From positions 682,001 through 746,000 of the forward strand of contig NZ_FTNY01000003.1 of NCBI RefSeq assembly GCF_900156575.1: 64,000 bases of DNA. Reading direction: 5' to 3'. Below the pieces are notes generated by a model. It did not search any database. It was not told the DNA's origin and saw only the letters and a program-made list of their open reading frames with translations. The DNA comes from Chryseobacterium shigense (GTDB lineage Bacteria; Bacteroidota; Bacteroidia; Flavobacteriales; Weeksellaceae). A program made the position numbers and the translations under genes. Of this stretch, positions 1-8,922 are shown piece after piece; the stretch's first letter is position 1; every line of letters starts with the position of its first letter.

Positions 1-799
1 GTAAATTTAATTTATGATCTACTTTTTCTACGCTCATAAAATTGATGACCTGTTCTGTAGGCATATTTCCAACCAGATCATCTTTAGCCATTGGACAGCC
101 ACCGATTCCTTTGATCGCACTGTCAAATCTTCTGCACCCTTTATCGTAAGCCGCTTTCAATTTTGAGTACGAATCTTCATAACGGTTGTGAAAATGTCCT
201 CCGAAATTAATCTCAGGATATTTTGACGGAATTTTTTCGAATAAGAGAGCAATGGTTTCAGGAGTGGCAACGCCTGTGGTATCAGAAAGCAGAACATCTT
301 TAATTCCAATCTCTGAAAATCTTTTGGCCCAGAAATCTACATCTTCCCACTTCCACATTTCTCCATAAGGGTTTCCGAATGCCATAGAAAAATAAATATT
401 CAGCTGTTTTCCTTCACTTGTAGCCAGTTCAAGCATTCTAATGATCTCATCAAAAGCTTCTTCCTGGTTTTTGTTGGTATTCCTGTGCTGGAATGTTTCC
501 GAAATAGAAAACGGAAAGCCTAGAATATCTACACTCTTATGTTTTAATGCTTTTTCAGCCCCTCTGTAATTTCCGATGATCGCAGAAACTTTGGTGTTGG
601 ATAAAGAGGTATCGATGTTTTCAGCCACTTCATCAGAATCTGCCATCTGAGGAATTGCTTTCGGGGAAACAAAACTCAGACAGTCCAGTACATCAAAGCC
701 AACCTCCATGAGGGAGTTGATGTAATCTATTTTTTTGCTGGTAGGGATAAATTCTCCCCAACCCTGCATGGCATCTCTAGGACATTCAGTAAGAAACAT
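1..799 (-). CDS. hydroxymethylglutaryl-CoA lyase, 3' end cut by window edge
   Basis: Reading leftward from an ATG at 799, 266 codons stay open to the window edge, so only the last few residues are missing. The product resembles HMG-CoA lyase (DRE-TIM metallolyase family), which splits HMG-CoA into acetyl-CoA and acetoacetate in leucine breakdown. Visible support: an N-terminal ECPRDAMQ strand with the catalytic Arg-Asp, SPKAIPQMAD near residue 48, the metal-binding GGHFHNR, and the family signature GIGGCPMAKDD with the active-site cysteine. The start is compact but the first strand is complete. A TATATTTG box lies 20 bp upstream. It is transcribed away from its upstream neighbour across a 193-bp spacer in which I see nothing else. 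Confidence 0.9.
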   Translation of the reverse strand, partial: MFLTECPRDAMQGWGEFIPTSKKIDYINSLMEVGFDVLDCLSFVSPKAIPQMADSDEVAENIDTSLSNTKVSAIIGNYRGAEKALKHKSVDILGFPFSISETFQHRNTNKNQEEAFDEIIRMLELATSEGKQLNIYFSMAFGNPYGEMWKWEDVDFWAKRFSEIGIKDVLLSDTTGVATPETIALLFEKIPSKYPEINFGGHFHNRYEDSYSKLKAAYDKGCRRFDSAIKGIGGCPMAKDDLVGNMPTEQVINFMSVEKVDHKLNL

Positions 800-818
800 T
801 TTTACTTTTTGATTTTCT

Positions 819-826
819 CAAATATA
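819..826 (-). promoter_or_regulatory. candidate -7 box for the HMG-CoA lyase gene
   Basis: TATATTTG on the minus strand matches the Bacteroidota TAnnTTTG -7 box and lies 20 bp before the ATG at 799. No TTG at the usual 17-23 bp distance is seen, so only the -7 half is supported. Confidence 0.45.
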
Positions 827-992
827 ATAAAACTAAACAAGTTTATCTACGGTACCTACAAATCTAACATTATTTTGATTTTCAAATATTTATATCCGAT
901 TTAAAATTTCAATAACTGATATGAGACTCCTGATAAACCCGGCAAAACGTGAAATGCCCTATTTAAAACAAATTTGAATTCCTCAAAAATGG

Positions 993-2519
993 TTAGGTTA
1001 ATGATTTTACAATAGTAATCAAGCTCATTATAATCACCACCACTCCCACTACAGCAAACATTTTCTTTGCAGGAAGCCTCGAAGTAAACATCGCCGAAAA
1101 AGGAGCCGTAAAAACACCTCCCAGAAGAAGTCCCAGGACAATATTCCAATGATGGATTCCAATGGTGAAAATGAAGGTTAATGCACTCACAATCGTCAGT
1201 AAAAACTTAGCCATCGTGGAGCTTCCCACCACATAGCGGGGCGTCCTCCCTTCCTTAATCAATGTTCCGGTAACCAAAGGGCCCCAACCTCCGCCGGCAA
1301 AAGAATCAATAAATCCACCAACCAATCCCAATACTCTTAAATTAGTTCTTTTTTTCGGTCTGATTTTGCCTGATTTTTTGTCTTTTCTTTTAAAAGCATT
1401 TCTCAGAATATTAATTCCTAAGTACAAAGTGTAACAAGCAATGACAGGCTTTACAATATGGGCATACTTCTCACCGAAATGAGACAGCGCAAAGGCTCCG
1501 ATAAAAGCACCCACTGCCGCCACAGGAAATAAAACCCAGACTATTTTTTTGTTGACATTCCCTAGTTTATAATGACTGATACTCCCCGCAGCAGACGTAA
1601 ACGATTCTGCAGAATGAATACTGGCACTCACCACCGGAGGCGGAACGTTCAGAAGCAACAGAATCGTCGTACAGATCACTCCATATCCCATTCCCATAGA
1701 TCCGGCAACAATCTCTGCCAGAAAGCCGGCCAGCAGCATCCAGTAAAAAATATGCCCGTCTTTGCTTAGAAAATGCTGAATATCTCCGGACAGATTGAAC
1801 TGATAAATGATGAGTGCCAAAAGCCCAACAAGGATCAGAACACCTATGATTCCCAGATAAATATTAGCTCTCCGGCGTACTGTTTTAGTAATATTCATTA
1901 GTTTTTCCATCTCCAGTTTCACCTCATCATGCGGAATGTTTTTTTCATCCAGATAATGGGTCGTCAACCTGTTTAGTTCTTTTACTTTATAGGTAAAATC
2001 ACCTTTTAACTGATTGCGGATGTTCTGCATGTTATCGAGAAGTCCGTCCATATCCTCGTCAGGAATCGTTTCCGTTAAAATTTCACGTAATCTTTTGGCT
2101 ACCGTAGGAGATTTTCCATTGGTTGAAACTGCAATTTTAAGATTGCCTTTGCGAACAATGGAGCCTAAATAGAAATCACACAAGCCCGGTTTGTCAGCAA
2201 TATTCACCAGGATGTTATGCTGGTGGGCCCTGTTTCGGATCCGCTCTGCTAAAGAAATATCATTCACTGCCACAATCGCAATATCGGCACTGTTAAAATC
2301 ATTATCCGTATACGACCTTTCATGCAGGGTAAGATTGGGATAGTTTTGTTTCAGTTCTTTAACCTGATCACTGATTTCCTTGGCCACCAGTTTAATCCGT
2401 GCTTCTGGAGAATTCGCCAAAACGGATTCCAGTTTTTTCAAAGCAATATTGCCGCCGCCAATGATGAGCAATGACAACTCTTCAAGCTTTAAAAATATGG
2501 GATAGAGAGAGTTACTCAT
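993..2519 (-). CDS. precorrin-2 dehydrogenase domain fused to a TSUP/TauE-SafE permease
   Basis: This 508-residue protein has two unrelated halves. Residues 1 to about 215 match the CysG N-terminal half / Met8 type: a GGGNIA nucleotide-binding loop at 21-26, NIADKPGLCDF with Asp109 in the place of the catalytic Asp of CysG, and STNGKSPTVAKRLR at about 132-145. It would oxidise precorrin-2 to sirohydrochlorin and possibly insert iron. Residues from about 220 form eight or so membrane segments of the TSUP (sulfite exporter TauE/SafE) family, with GSMGMGYG and the repeat-like GGGWGP. It is the last gene of the cys operon, 5 bp after the TonB receptor. Siroheme synthesis paired with a putative sulfite or sulfur-anion permease fits the operon. 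The transported substrate is inferred only from family and context. Confidence 0.88.
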   Translation of the reverse strand: MSNSLYPIFLKLEELSLLIIGGGNIALKKLESVLANSPEARIKLVAKEISDQVKELKQNYPNLTLHERSYTDNDFNSADIAIVAVNDISLAERIRNRAHQHNILVNIADKPGLCDFYLGSIVRKGNLKIAVSTNGKSPTVAKRLREILTETIPDEDMDGLLDNMQNIRNQLKGDFTYKVKELNRLTTHYLDEKNIPHDEVKLEMEKLMNITKTVRRRANIYLGIIGVLILVGLLALIIYQFNLSGDIQHFLSKDGHIFYWMLLAGFLAEIVAGSMGMGYGVICTTILLLLNVPPPVVSASIHSAESFTSAAGSISHYKLGNVNKKIVWVLFPVAAVGAFIGAFALSHFGEKYAHIVKPVIACYTLYLGINILRNAFKRKDKKSGKIRPKKRTNLRVLGLVGGFIDSFAGGGWGPLVTGTLIKEGRTPRYVVGSSTMAKFLLTIVSALTFIFTIGIHHWNIVLGLLLGGVFTAPFSAMFTSRLPAKKMFAVVGVVVIIMSLITIVKSLT

Positions 2520-2524
2520 TGTAT

Positions 2525-5398
2525 TTAAAGTTTTAGATCATAGGTGAATGCCACATAATACAGTCCTCCCACTTCAGGTCCTGCTGCATACTGAAAATAG
2601 CGACGGTTAAGCAGATTCGTTGCTCCAATTTTCACACTTGCCTTTATTTCAGGAATTCTCCATGTTGCCTGTGCATCAATGGTATAATAGGAAGGGATAT
2701 TTCCGGATGCTAACGGACTTTCCCATAAGAAACTGTCCTGCCATCTGGCCGTAACGGTAAATCCAATATTTTTAATAATTTCCTGGTTTCCTATACTTAG
2801 ATTAACTGCCCATTTTGGGGTATTGAAAGCCGTAATAAAAAGGTCTGAAGTATGGGTTGAAACAAGGTCATTATACGAAATATTAACATTCACATTGTAA
2901 TTTTTCACCAGATTATACCGGATTCCCAGAGATGTTCCGAGGCTTTTATATTTACTGTTACTATTGGTATACACTCTGTACCGGTCCTGTTTGCTTCTGT
3001 CCAGCATTGCTAAAACAGCATTATCACTTCCGATATTTTCATTTTTAGGAACTGCCACTTCAACCTGTCCAAGAAAACCTTGATAGACATTGTAATAAAA
3101 ATCCCAGTCGATGACCAGCCTGCTATTAAATAAAGCTGATTTATACCCAACTTCAAAAGAGGTCACCTTTTCAGGCTGTAGTTTGGGTAGATTGGCAGCC
3201 GTCAAAAGATTTCTGTTTTTTAGCGCGGCCTGATTCTGACTGAGTCCTCCATCTACATCTTTATTAACAGCAGAGGTAAACTGGTCAATAGAAGCCAGCG
3301 TATATGAATTTTCGAGATATCCAAGGCCCTCATTGGCTTTTGACAGCCCACCCACTCTTCTTACATTTCCATTATTAACGAATGACAGCGCTTCAAACAA
3401 AGAAGGGAAACGGTATCCATTTTGGAAAGAGACCCTGAAATTATGTTGGTTCACAGGAGAATAGACAACGCTTACTCTTGGATTTAATTTAGTTTCAAAT
3501 TCAGGGTTTCTGTCTGCGCGAAGAGCCAGATTCACCTTTAATTTATCCTGGAAAAAAAGCTTGGTAAGTTGGGCAAAGGCACCATATTTCTGATAAATGA
3601 CATGGTTCCCGAAAGTTCCATCTGATAAAGGTATATTTCTCTCGCTGACCGGTCTGTCAAAATCAACAAAATTATTTCCGTCCGGGGTGATGCTGTAAAG
3701 ACGGTAGTCTGCCCCTACAAGAAGATTGAAAACCTTTACAAATCTTGTGAAATCATAAGTCATCTCTGTCTGATAAAAACGGGACTTCTGTTCAAGCTTT
3801 GCTCCCCCAGTAGCAGGTGCTCCCGCAATTCCGGAGTTGGCAGAATCCCAGTTGTTTATCCCGATAATCGTATTTTTCAGCTGTTCAAAGGCGGGTGTCC
3901 CCGGAAGTACTCTGTTTTTATCGGCTTCCTGTCGCGCCAAAATAAAAGCGTCATTCAGATTCACCCCTGAATTAAGCCTATCCTGCAAAGTGTTCTGAAA
4001 GATATTTCTCCAGTTCGTATTGGAAAGATGGGTAAGATCCAGATTGTCAGCCAAAGGCTTAAGATTATAAGAGTCTCCGGTATTCTCTATAGACATATAG
4101 GCTCTGAACGTCAATTCCTTACCTGTTAATTCTACTTTATGATTCTGAACGGTTGCATTCTGAAGACGGATCTTATTTCCTCTCTGAAAAGTACCATCAA
4201 GTAATCCGTAGCGGTATACATAAGAGGTTTTCCACTGATCTCCAAAACGATAATATAGCCCGACATCAAATTTTACATTTTTCACTTCAGGGCTGATCAG
4301 GTCTTTCTCATAATATCCGGTCCTTGAAACATTAAAAGTGGTTGGCTTTCCGTTGTAATTCACTTTTACAGAGGTCCGGTTGTTTCTTTCATCACCATAT
4401 TTATTCCAGAGATCTTCAGCCGGATTATTGGTTAAAGCAAAGTTGGAATTGGCCGTAATCAATGAATTGGGATTCTGATCTGTACGGTTGTCCGAGATCC
4501 AGTCTACTCCACTGAAATAAGAAGCATTAATCTTTACTGCCAGGTTTTTGTTCAGTACTTTTGCAATCCTTACTGCACTTTCTCCAAGAGCAGCTGTTTT
4601 ATGGTTGATATGGTCTACATGATTCACTCCACCTCTGAAATATAGACTGACGCCTTCCGAGGTAAACGGATCTTTTGTCTGTAGGCTCGCCAATCCATTG
4701 ACGGCATTCATTCCATACAGGGCAGAGGCCGCTCCAGGAGTAATTTCCATGGACTGAATATCCAGCTCTGTGGGACCTATGGCATTTCCAAGCGGAACTC
4801 CAAGCGTTGCAGATTGTACATCGACACCGTCTACCAGCTGCATGAATCGGAAGTTATTCGGAGAATTGAATCCTCTTGAGTTGGGAACTTTTAAAGTAAG
4901 ACTTGAAGTTAAAAGCTGTAACCCCTTCACATTCTCTAATGTTTCGTAGAATGAGGCAGCGGGACTCTCCCGAATGGTTTTAATATCAATTTTTTCAATA
5001 GCAATCGGCGATCTCATGATTTTTTCGGGAACACGGGAGGCCGAAATAACCACTTCATTAATGATGGTGTTCTGGGGATTTAATTCAATGGCAACTTTAC
5101 TGGACAGCGATAATATTTCGGCCGTCTGGCGGGCAAAGCCTTCTTTGGCAATCACAATTCTGAAAGGTATTTTCACCCTTGTTCTCAGGTTAAAATTCCC
5201 GTCCTGATCGGTTGTGGCTCTATCCTGAGTATTTTCTACCTGAATCTGTACTCCGTCAATGCCTTTATGAGTATCTGTATGTTTGATGATTCCGCTTACT
5301 TCAATAAGCTGTTGAGCCTGTATAAATCCGGTAAAGAAAAGGGTAAATACTATAAAATGTATTCTATGCTTAAAATATTGATGTTGTATTGTTTTCAC
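2525..5398 (-). CDS. TonB-dependent receptor in the sulfur operon
   Basis: A 957-residue outer-membrane receptor. The first 30 residues form a signal peptide ending near QAQQ. Next comes a carboxypeptidase-regulatory-like beta domain (about 30-115), a plug domain (about 120-245, with SRVPEKIMRSPIAIEKID) and a long beta-barrel ending in YYVAFTYDLKL. The start codon is GTG; it gives the signal peptide directly and no better ATG lies upstream. The gene follows the small Cys-Cys ORF by 30 bp and precedes the precorrin-2 dehydrogenase/permease fusion by 5 bp, so it is very likely cotranscribed with the cys genes. It presumably takes up a sulfur compound or a cofactor needed here; the ligand cannot be read from sequence. 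No SusD partner is present. Confidence 0.9.
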   Translation of the reverse strand: MKTIQHQYFKHRIHFIVFTLFFTGFIQAQQLIEVSGIIKHTDTHKGIDGVQIQVENTQDRATTDQDGNFNLRTRVKIPFRIVIAKEGFARQTAEILSLSSKVAIELNPQNTIINEVVISASRVPEKIMRSPIAIEKIDIKTIRESPAASFYETLENVKGLQLLTSSLTLKVPNSRGFNSPNNFRFMQLVDGVDVQSATLGVPLGNAIGPTELDIQSMEITPGAASALYGMNAVNGLASLQTKDPFTSEGVSLYFRGGVNHVDHINHKTAALGESAVRIAKVLNKNLAVKINASYFSGVDWISDNRTDQNPNSLITANSNFALTNNPAEDLWNKYGDERNNRTSVKVNYNGKPTTFNVSRTGYYEKDLISPEVKNVKFDVGLYYRFGDQWKTSYVYRYGLLDGTFQRGNKIRLQNATVQNHKVELTGKELTFRAYMSIENTGDSYNLKPLADNLDLTHLSNTNWRNIFQNTLQDRLNSGVNLNDAFILARQEADKNRVLPGTPAFEQLKNTIIGINNWDSANSGIAGAPATGGAKLEQKSRFYQTEMTYDFTRFVKVFNLLVGADYRLYSITPDGNNFVDFDRPVSERNIPLSDGTFGNHVIYQKYGAFAQLTKLFFQDKLKVNLALRADRNPEFETKLNPRVSVVYSPVNQHNFRVSFQNGYRFPSLFEALSFVNNGNVRRVGGLSKANEGLGYLENSYTLASIDQFTSAVNKDVDGGLSQNQAALKNRNLLTAANLPKLQPEKVTSFEVGYKSALFNSRLVIDWDFYYNVYQGFLGQVEVAVPKNENIGSDNAVLAMLDRSKQDRYRVYTNSNSKYKSLGTSLGIRYNLVKNYNVNVNISYNDLVSTHTSDLFITAFNTPKWAVNLSIGNQEIIKNIGFTVTARWQDSFLWESPLASGNIPSYYTIDAQATWRIPEIKASVKIGATNLLNRRYFQYAAGPEVGGLYYVAFTYDLKL

Positions 5399-5428
5399 TT
5401 GTATAAAATTTTAGGATTGAAAAATGGT

Positions 5429-5527
5429 TTATGCGTCGTCAATTAATGAACAGCACATCCACATTCGCATTCCTAAACATTGAGTGTTTTTTTTGTTTCG
5501 GTAAAGAGAGTCGATCATATTTTTCAT
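5429..5527 (-). CDS. 32-residue Cys-Cys mini-ORF, candidate leader peptide
   Basis: An ATG at 5527-5525 overlaps the TGA stop of cysI in an ATGA arrangement and opens 32 codons to a TAA at 5431-5429. The peptide starts MKNMIDSLYR, has Cys17, and ends with RMWMCCSLIDDA, placing two adjacent cysteines (TGC TGT) eight codons before the stop. The following TonB receptor starts 30 bp further on. Location inside a cysteine biosynthesis operon, coupling to cysI and the CC pair suggest a cysteine-sensing leader controlling the receptor gene. I see no strong intrinsic terminator after it, so control by ribosome stalling or coupling is more likely than classical attenuation. It could also be a chance ORF or a small metal-binding peptide. 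Confidence 0.5.
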   Translation of the reverse strand: MKNMIDSLYRNKKNTQCLGMRMWMCCSLIDDA

Positions 5528-7197
5528 TTTATGGTTTGTAGATATCGATAGGAGAAATCACCAAAGGTTTCTTCGGAATATCTGCCTTCGGAATAGATTC
5601 CGAAAAGCTCATCCAGCGTTTCAAGGATTTCTTCTTCGCCAATGTTTTCTTTAAATTTTGTATTGAGGCGCATTCCCAGTCTGTCACCTCCGATATGCAG
5701 GTTGTACTTTCCGTAAGCTGTGCCTACCAGTCCGATCTCGGCATTGGGTGATCTTCCGCAGCCGTTCGGGCAGCCGGTCATTCTGATGGTAATATCTTCG
5801 TTCTGAAGTCCGTATTTTTCCAGTACAGGTTCTATTTTGGTGACCAAAACCGGCAGGTATCTCTGTCCTTCTGCCAAAGCCAGTGAGCAGGTATTTAATG
5901 CCACACAGGCGACAGAGTTTTTACGCAGTGCGCTGACCTCATCTGTATATCCGGAAATTCCATGCTCTTTAAGAATCTTCTCTATTTCACCTTTATCCTG
6001 TTCATGAATATCAGAAAGAATAAGATTTTGATTACAGGTAAAGCGGAAATTCACTTTTCCAGTTTCAGCAATTTTTAAAAGCCCTGATTTTAAAGGATAA
6101 CCTTCGATATCAAGGATTCTTCCATGCTCTACAAAAACAGTATAAAACCACTTCCCTTCATGATTCTGTAACCAACCGTAGCGGTCTTTTCGCTGTTCAA
6201 ACTTAAACTCCCGCGCAGGTTCAAAGGCAAAACCACATCTTTTTTCGACTTCAGTCCTGTACCCTTCGATGCCGAGCTTGTCTATGGTATATTTTAATCT
6301 TGATAATTTTCTGTCGCTTCTGTTTCCGAAGTCACGTTGTACGGTGATAATCTCGTATACAGCTTTCAACGCTTTTTCTTCTGTGTCTACAAAACCTAAA
6401 AGAGAAGCCAGCCTTGCATACGTTGCATCGTTTCCATGAGTGGCGCCAAGCCCTCCTCCTGCCGCGATATTGTAACCAACAATTTGATTATTTTCAATGA
6501 TGGCAATCAGAGCAATATCATTAATAAAAACATCTACATCATTATTGGGAGGAATCGCAATTCCTATTTTCAGTTTTCTTGGGAGATACCGATCCTGATA
6601 CAAAGGATCCTCCTCTGTTTTTCTGTCAATGACCAGTTCATCATCAATCCACAGATCATAATAAGATTTTGTTTTCGGAAGACACATTTCACTGATTTTT
6701 CCGGCTAATTCATAGATCTCCTGATGTAATGGTGATTCGGAAGGATTTGAGGTACAGGTGACATTTCTGTTCACGTCCCCGCAGGCCGCAATAGAATCCA
6801 GATGATGAAGATTGAAGTTCTGGATGGTAGGCTTTACATGGGATTTCAAAATTCCATGCAGCTGAATGGTCTGCCGCGTGGTAATTTTGATCACTCCTGT
6901 CGAATGATTTTCTGCAATTTCATGGAGCCCTGCCCATTGCGCGGAGGTTAAAAATCCTCCCGGAAGTCTCAACCGGATCATGTAGGAATACAGCCATTCC
7001 AGTTTTTTGGCCACTCTTTCCTCGCGTCTGTCCCTGTCATCCTGCTGGTACATTCCGTGAAACTTGATGAGGGTTTGGTCATCTTCTCTGATGGCTCCCG
7101 TAAAATCATCTAAAAGGCTTTCTTTTAAAGTTCCTCTGAGCCCGTTGCTGCCGGTTTTTATCCTTTCTACCGGCGAAAGGTTATTCTTATCTGTCAT
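5524..7197 (-). CDS. cysI: assimilatory sulfite reductase, hemoprotein subunit
   Basis: This 557-residue protein is the siroheme and 4Fe-4S subunit that reduces sulfite to sulfide with electrons from the flavoprotein encoded just upstream. Two ferredoxin-like half domains with TTRQTIQLHG at about 106-115 are followed by the cluster/siroheme motifs: CVALNTC (Cys431, Cys437) and TGCPNGCGRSPNAE (Cys476, Cys480), the standard C-X5-C and C-X3-C ligands. Length and motifs fit NADPH-type CysI. It lies 18 bp after cysJ, and its stop overlaps the start of a small Cys-Cys ORF. Confidence 0.96.
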   Translation of the reverse strand: MTDKNNLSPVERIKTGSNGLRGTLKESLLDDFTGAIREDDQTLIKFHGMYQQDDRDRREERVAKKLEWLYSYMIRLRLPGGFLTSAQWAGLHEIAENHSTGVIKITTRQTIQLHGILKSHVKPTIQNFNLHHLDSIAACGDVNRNVTCTSNPSESPLHQEIYELAGKISEMCLPKTKSYYDLWIDDELVIDRKTEEDPLYQDRYLPRKLKIGIAIPPNNDVDVFINDIALIAIIENNQIVGYNIAAGGGLGATHGNDATYARLASLLGFVDTEEKALKAVYEIITVQRDFGNRSDRKLSRLKYTIDKLGIEGYRTEVEKRCGFAFEPAREFKFEQRKDRYGWLQNHEGKWFYTVFVEHGRILDIEGYPLKSGLLKIAETGKVNFRFTCNQNLILSDIHEQDKGEIEKILKEHGISGYTDEVSALRKNSVACVALNTCSLALAEGQRYLPVLVTKIEPVLEKYGLQNEDITIRMTGCPNGCGRSPNAEIGLVGTAYGKYNLHIGGDRLGMRLNTKFKENIGEEEILETLDELFGIYSEGRYSEETFGDFSYRYLQTIK

Positions 7198-7215
7198 ATC
7201 GTATCCTTTTATGAT

Positions 7216-8922
7216 TTAATACACATCTTTTACATATCTTCCGCTGAGTTCCAGCTCTTCCAGGTAGTTTTGAGCTTCTTCAGGGCTTTGTTTTCCTTTA
7301 TCCTGAATAATGTTCAGAATGGTTTTCTCCACATCTTTACTCATGGGTTCTCTGGCTCCGCAAACGTACAGTGATGCTCCGCTTTCCAGCCAGTGATAGA
7401 CTTCCTGGGCCTTTTGTTCCAGTTTATGCTGTACATATATTTTTTCGGCGGTATCTCTGGAAAAAGCAAGATCCAGATGGGTCAGAGTTCCGGTTTTAAG
7501 AAAATCCTGTAATTCGGCCTGATAAAGGAAGTCCGAAACAAACGTCCGGTCACCGAAGAAAAGCCAGTTTCTGCCTTCTGCTCCTACTGCATCTCTTTCG
7601 TAAAGAAAAGATCTGAAAGGCGCAATACCCGTTCCGGGACCAATCATAATGATATCTTTATCGGGTTGGGGAAGTCTGAAATGTTTGGCTTCCTGAATAT
7701 AAAACTCAATAATTTCTCCTTCTTTAAATTCAGCCAGGAAACCACTGCACAGTCCATTTTGTTTTTTATCATGAATGAAAAACTCAGATTTGGCTACAGT
7801 AATATGAATTTCAGTATCGCCGTGAGCTTCAAGTGATGAAGAAACAGAATATAAACGTGGGGACTGACCTGTCAGAACGGGGATCATCTGCTCAAATTCA
7901 GCCGCATCTTTTACCGGATAGATTCTCAGCAGTTCCAGAAGGCTTAATCTTACTTCAGGAATAGGATGTCCTGTCATTTCTGCATATTGAGCGACTGTCG
8001 TTTTAAGCAGATAACTGATGTTAAGATGTTTATGAAGCAAGTCTTTTACGCTGGATGTAATTTTTGTTGTTTTAATCTGCTTTTCAGGATCAATTCCGGT
8101 CAATTCAATAATTTCATCTACTTCCTTTTTAGGATTGAAAGCGATCACCCCCAATGCATCGCCAGGGTTGTAGACAAGAGTTTCTTCCGTTTCTATTTCT
8201 ATATGGTAGGTTTCTTTGTCGGAATCTCTATCGTTGAGGTTGATGATTGTTGAAATCTTTCCCTGATATTTTTTTCGTCCTGTCGCTATTTTTGGAGGCA
8301 CCGTACTTTTCTGGCTGCTTTCTTTGGTTTTATTAACGACATCCAGAATATGTTCTGCCCAGGTATGAGCTTCCTGTTCATAATCGATATCACATTTTTT
8401 GAGCGGAAGGATTCTTTGTGCCCCCAATACTTCAAAACGGAAGTCGAGGTCTTCTCCTGTTTTACAAAACAATGGATAGCTGCTGTCTCCGAGAGCAAGA
8501 ACTCCGTATTTCAAATAGCTGATGTTCAGGTCATTTTCATGAATGTGATCATAAAATTTCTTCGCAAGAATGGGCGGATCGCCTTCTCCCTGAGTACTGA
8601 TAATGAGAAAGAACAGATCTTCTTTAGCGAGATCTTTCGGTTTGTATTGGGAAAGGTCTGCCAATTTCACCTGCACTCCTTTTTTCTTAATGATTCCGGC
8701 AAGTTCTACCGCGAGTTTCTTGCTGTTTCCGGTTTCTGTTCCATAGGCTAGCGTAATTTTCTTTGGAGAAGTCGTTTGTGCGTTGACTTCCGGAGAAAAA
8801 GATCCGGCTGAAGATGAAAATCCCGCAAGACCCGCCAAAAAACCGCTGGCCCAGACCGCTTCGTCTCTTGAAAAACCACCTGATATTTCTTTAAGGGCAT
8901 TTAATTTAGTTTCAGACAGCAT
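7216..8922 (-). CDS. cysJ: sulfite reductase flavoprotein subunit
   Basis: A 568-residue diflavin reductase passing electrons from NADPH through FAD and FMN to CysI. A roughly 50-residue N-terminal extension with WASGFLAGLAGF precedes a flavodoxin domain (about 55-200, LAYGTETGNSKKLA), then the FAD-binding domain with RLYSVSSS and the NADPH-binding domain with GPGTGIAPFRSF and YVCGA, ending RYVKDVY as in the ferredoxin-reductase family. The start overlaps the end of the SUMT gene by 11 bp, which indicates translational coupling within the cys operon. Confidence 0.95.
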   Translation of the reverse strand: MLSETKLNALKEISGGFSRDEAVWASGFLAGLAGFSSSAGSFSPEVNAQTTSPKKITLAYGTETGNSKKLAVELAGIIKKKGVQVKLADLSQYKPKDLAKEDLFFLIISTQGEGDPPILAKKFYDHIHENDLNISYLKYGVLALGDSSYPLFCKTGEDLDFRFEVLGAQRILPLKKCDIDYEQEAHTWAEHILDVVNKTKESSQKSTVPPKIATGRKKYQGKISTIINLNDRDSDKETYHIEIETEETLVYNPGDALGVIAFNPKKEVDEIIELTGIDPEKQIKTTKITSSVKDLLHKHLNISYLLKTTVAQYAEMTGHPIPEVRLSLLELLRIYPVKDAAEFEQMIPVLTGQSPRLYSVSSSLEAHGDTEIHITVAKSEFFIHDKKQNGLCSGFLAEFKEGEIIEFYIQEAKHFRLPQPDKDIIMIGPGTGIAPFRSFLYERDAVGAEGRNWLFFGDRTFVSDFLYQAELQDFLKTGTLTHLDLAFSRDTAEKIYVQHKLEQKAQEVYHWLESGASLYVCGAREPMSKDVEKTILNIIQDKGKQSPEEAQNYLEELELSGRYVKDVY

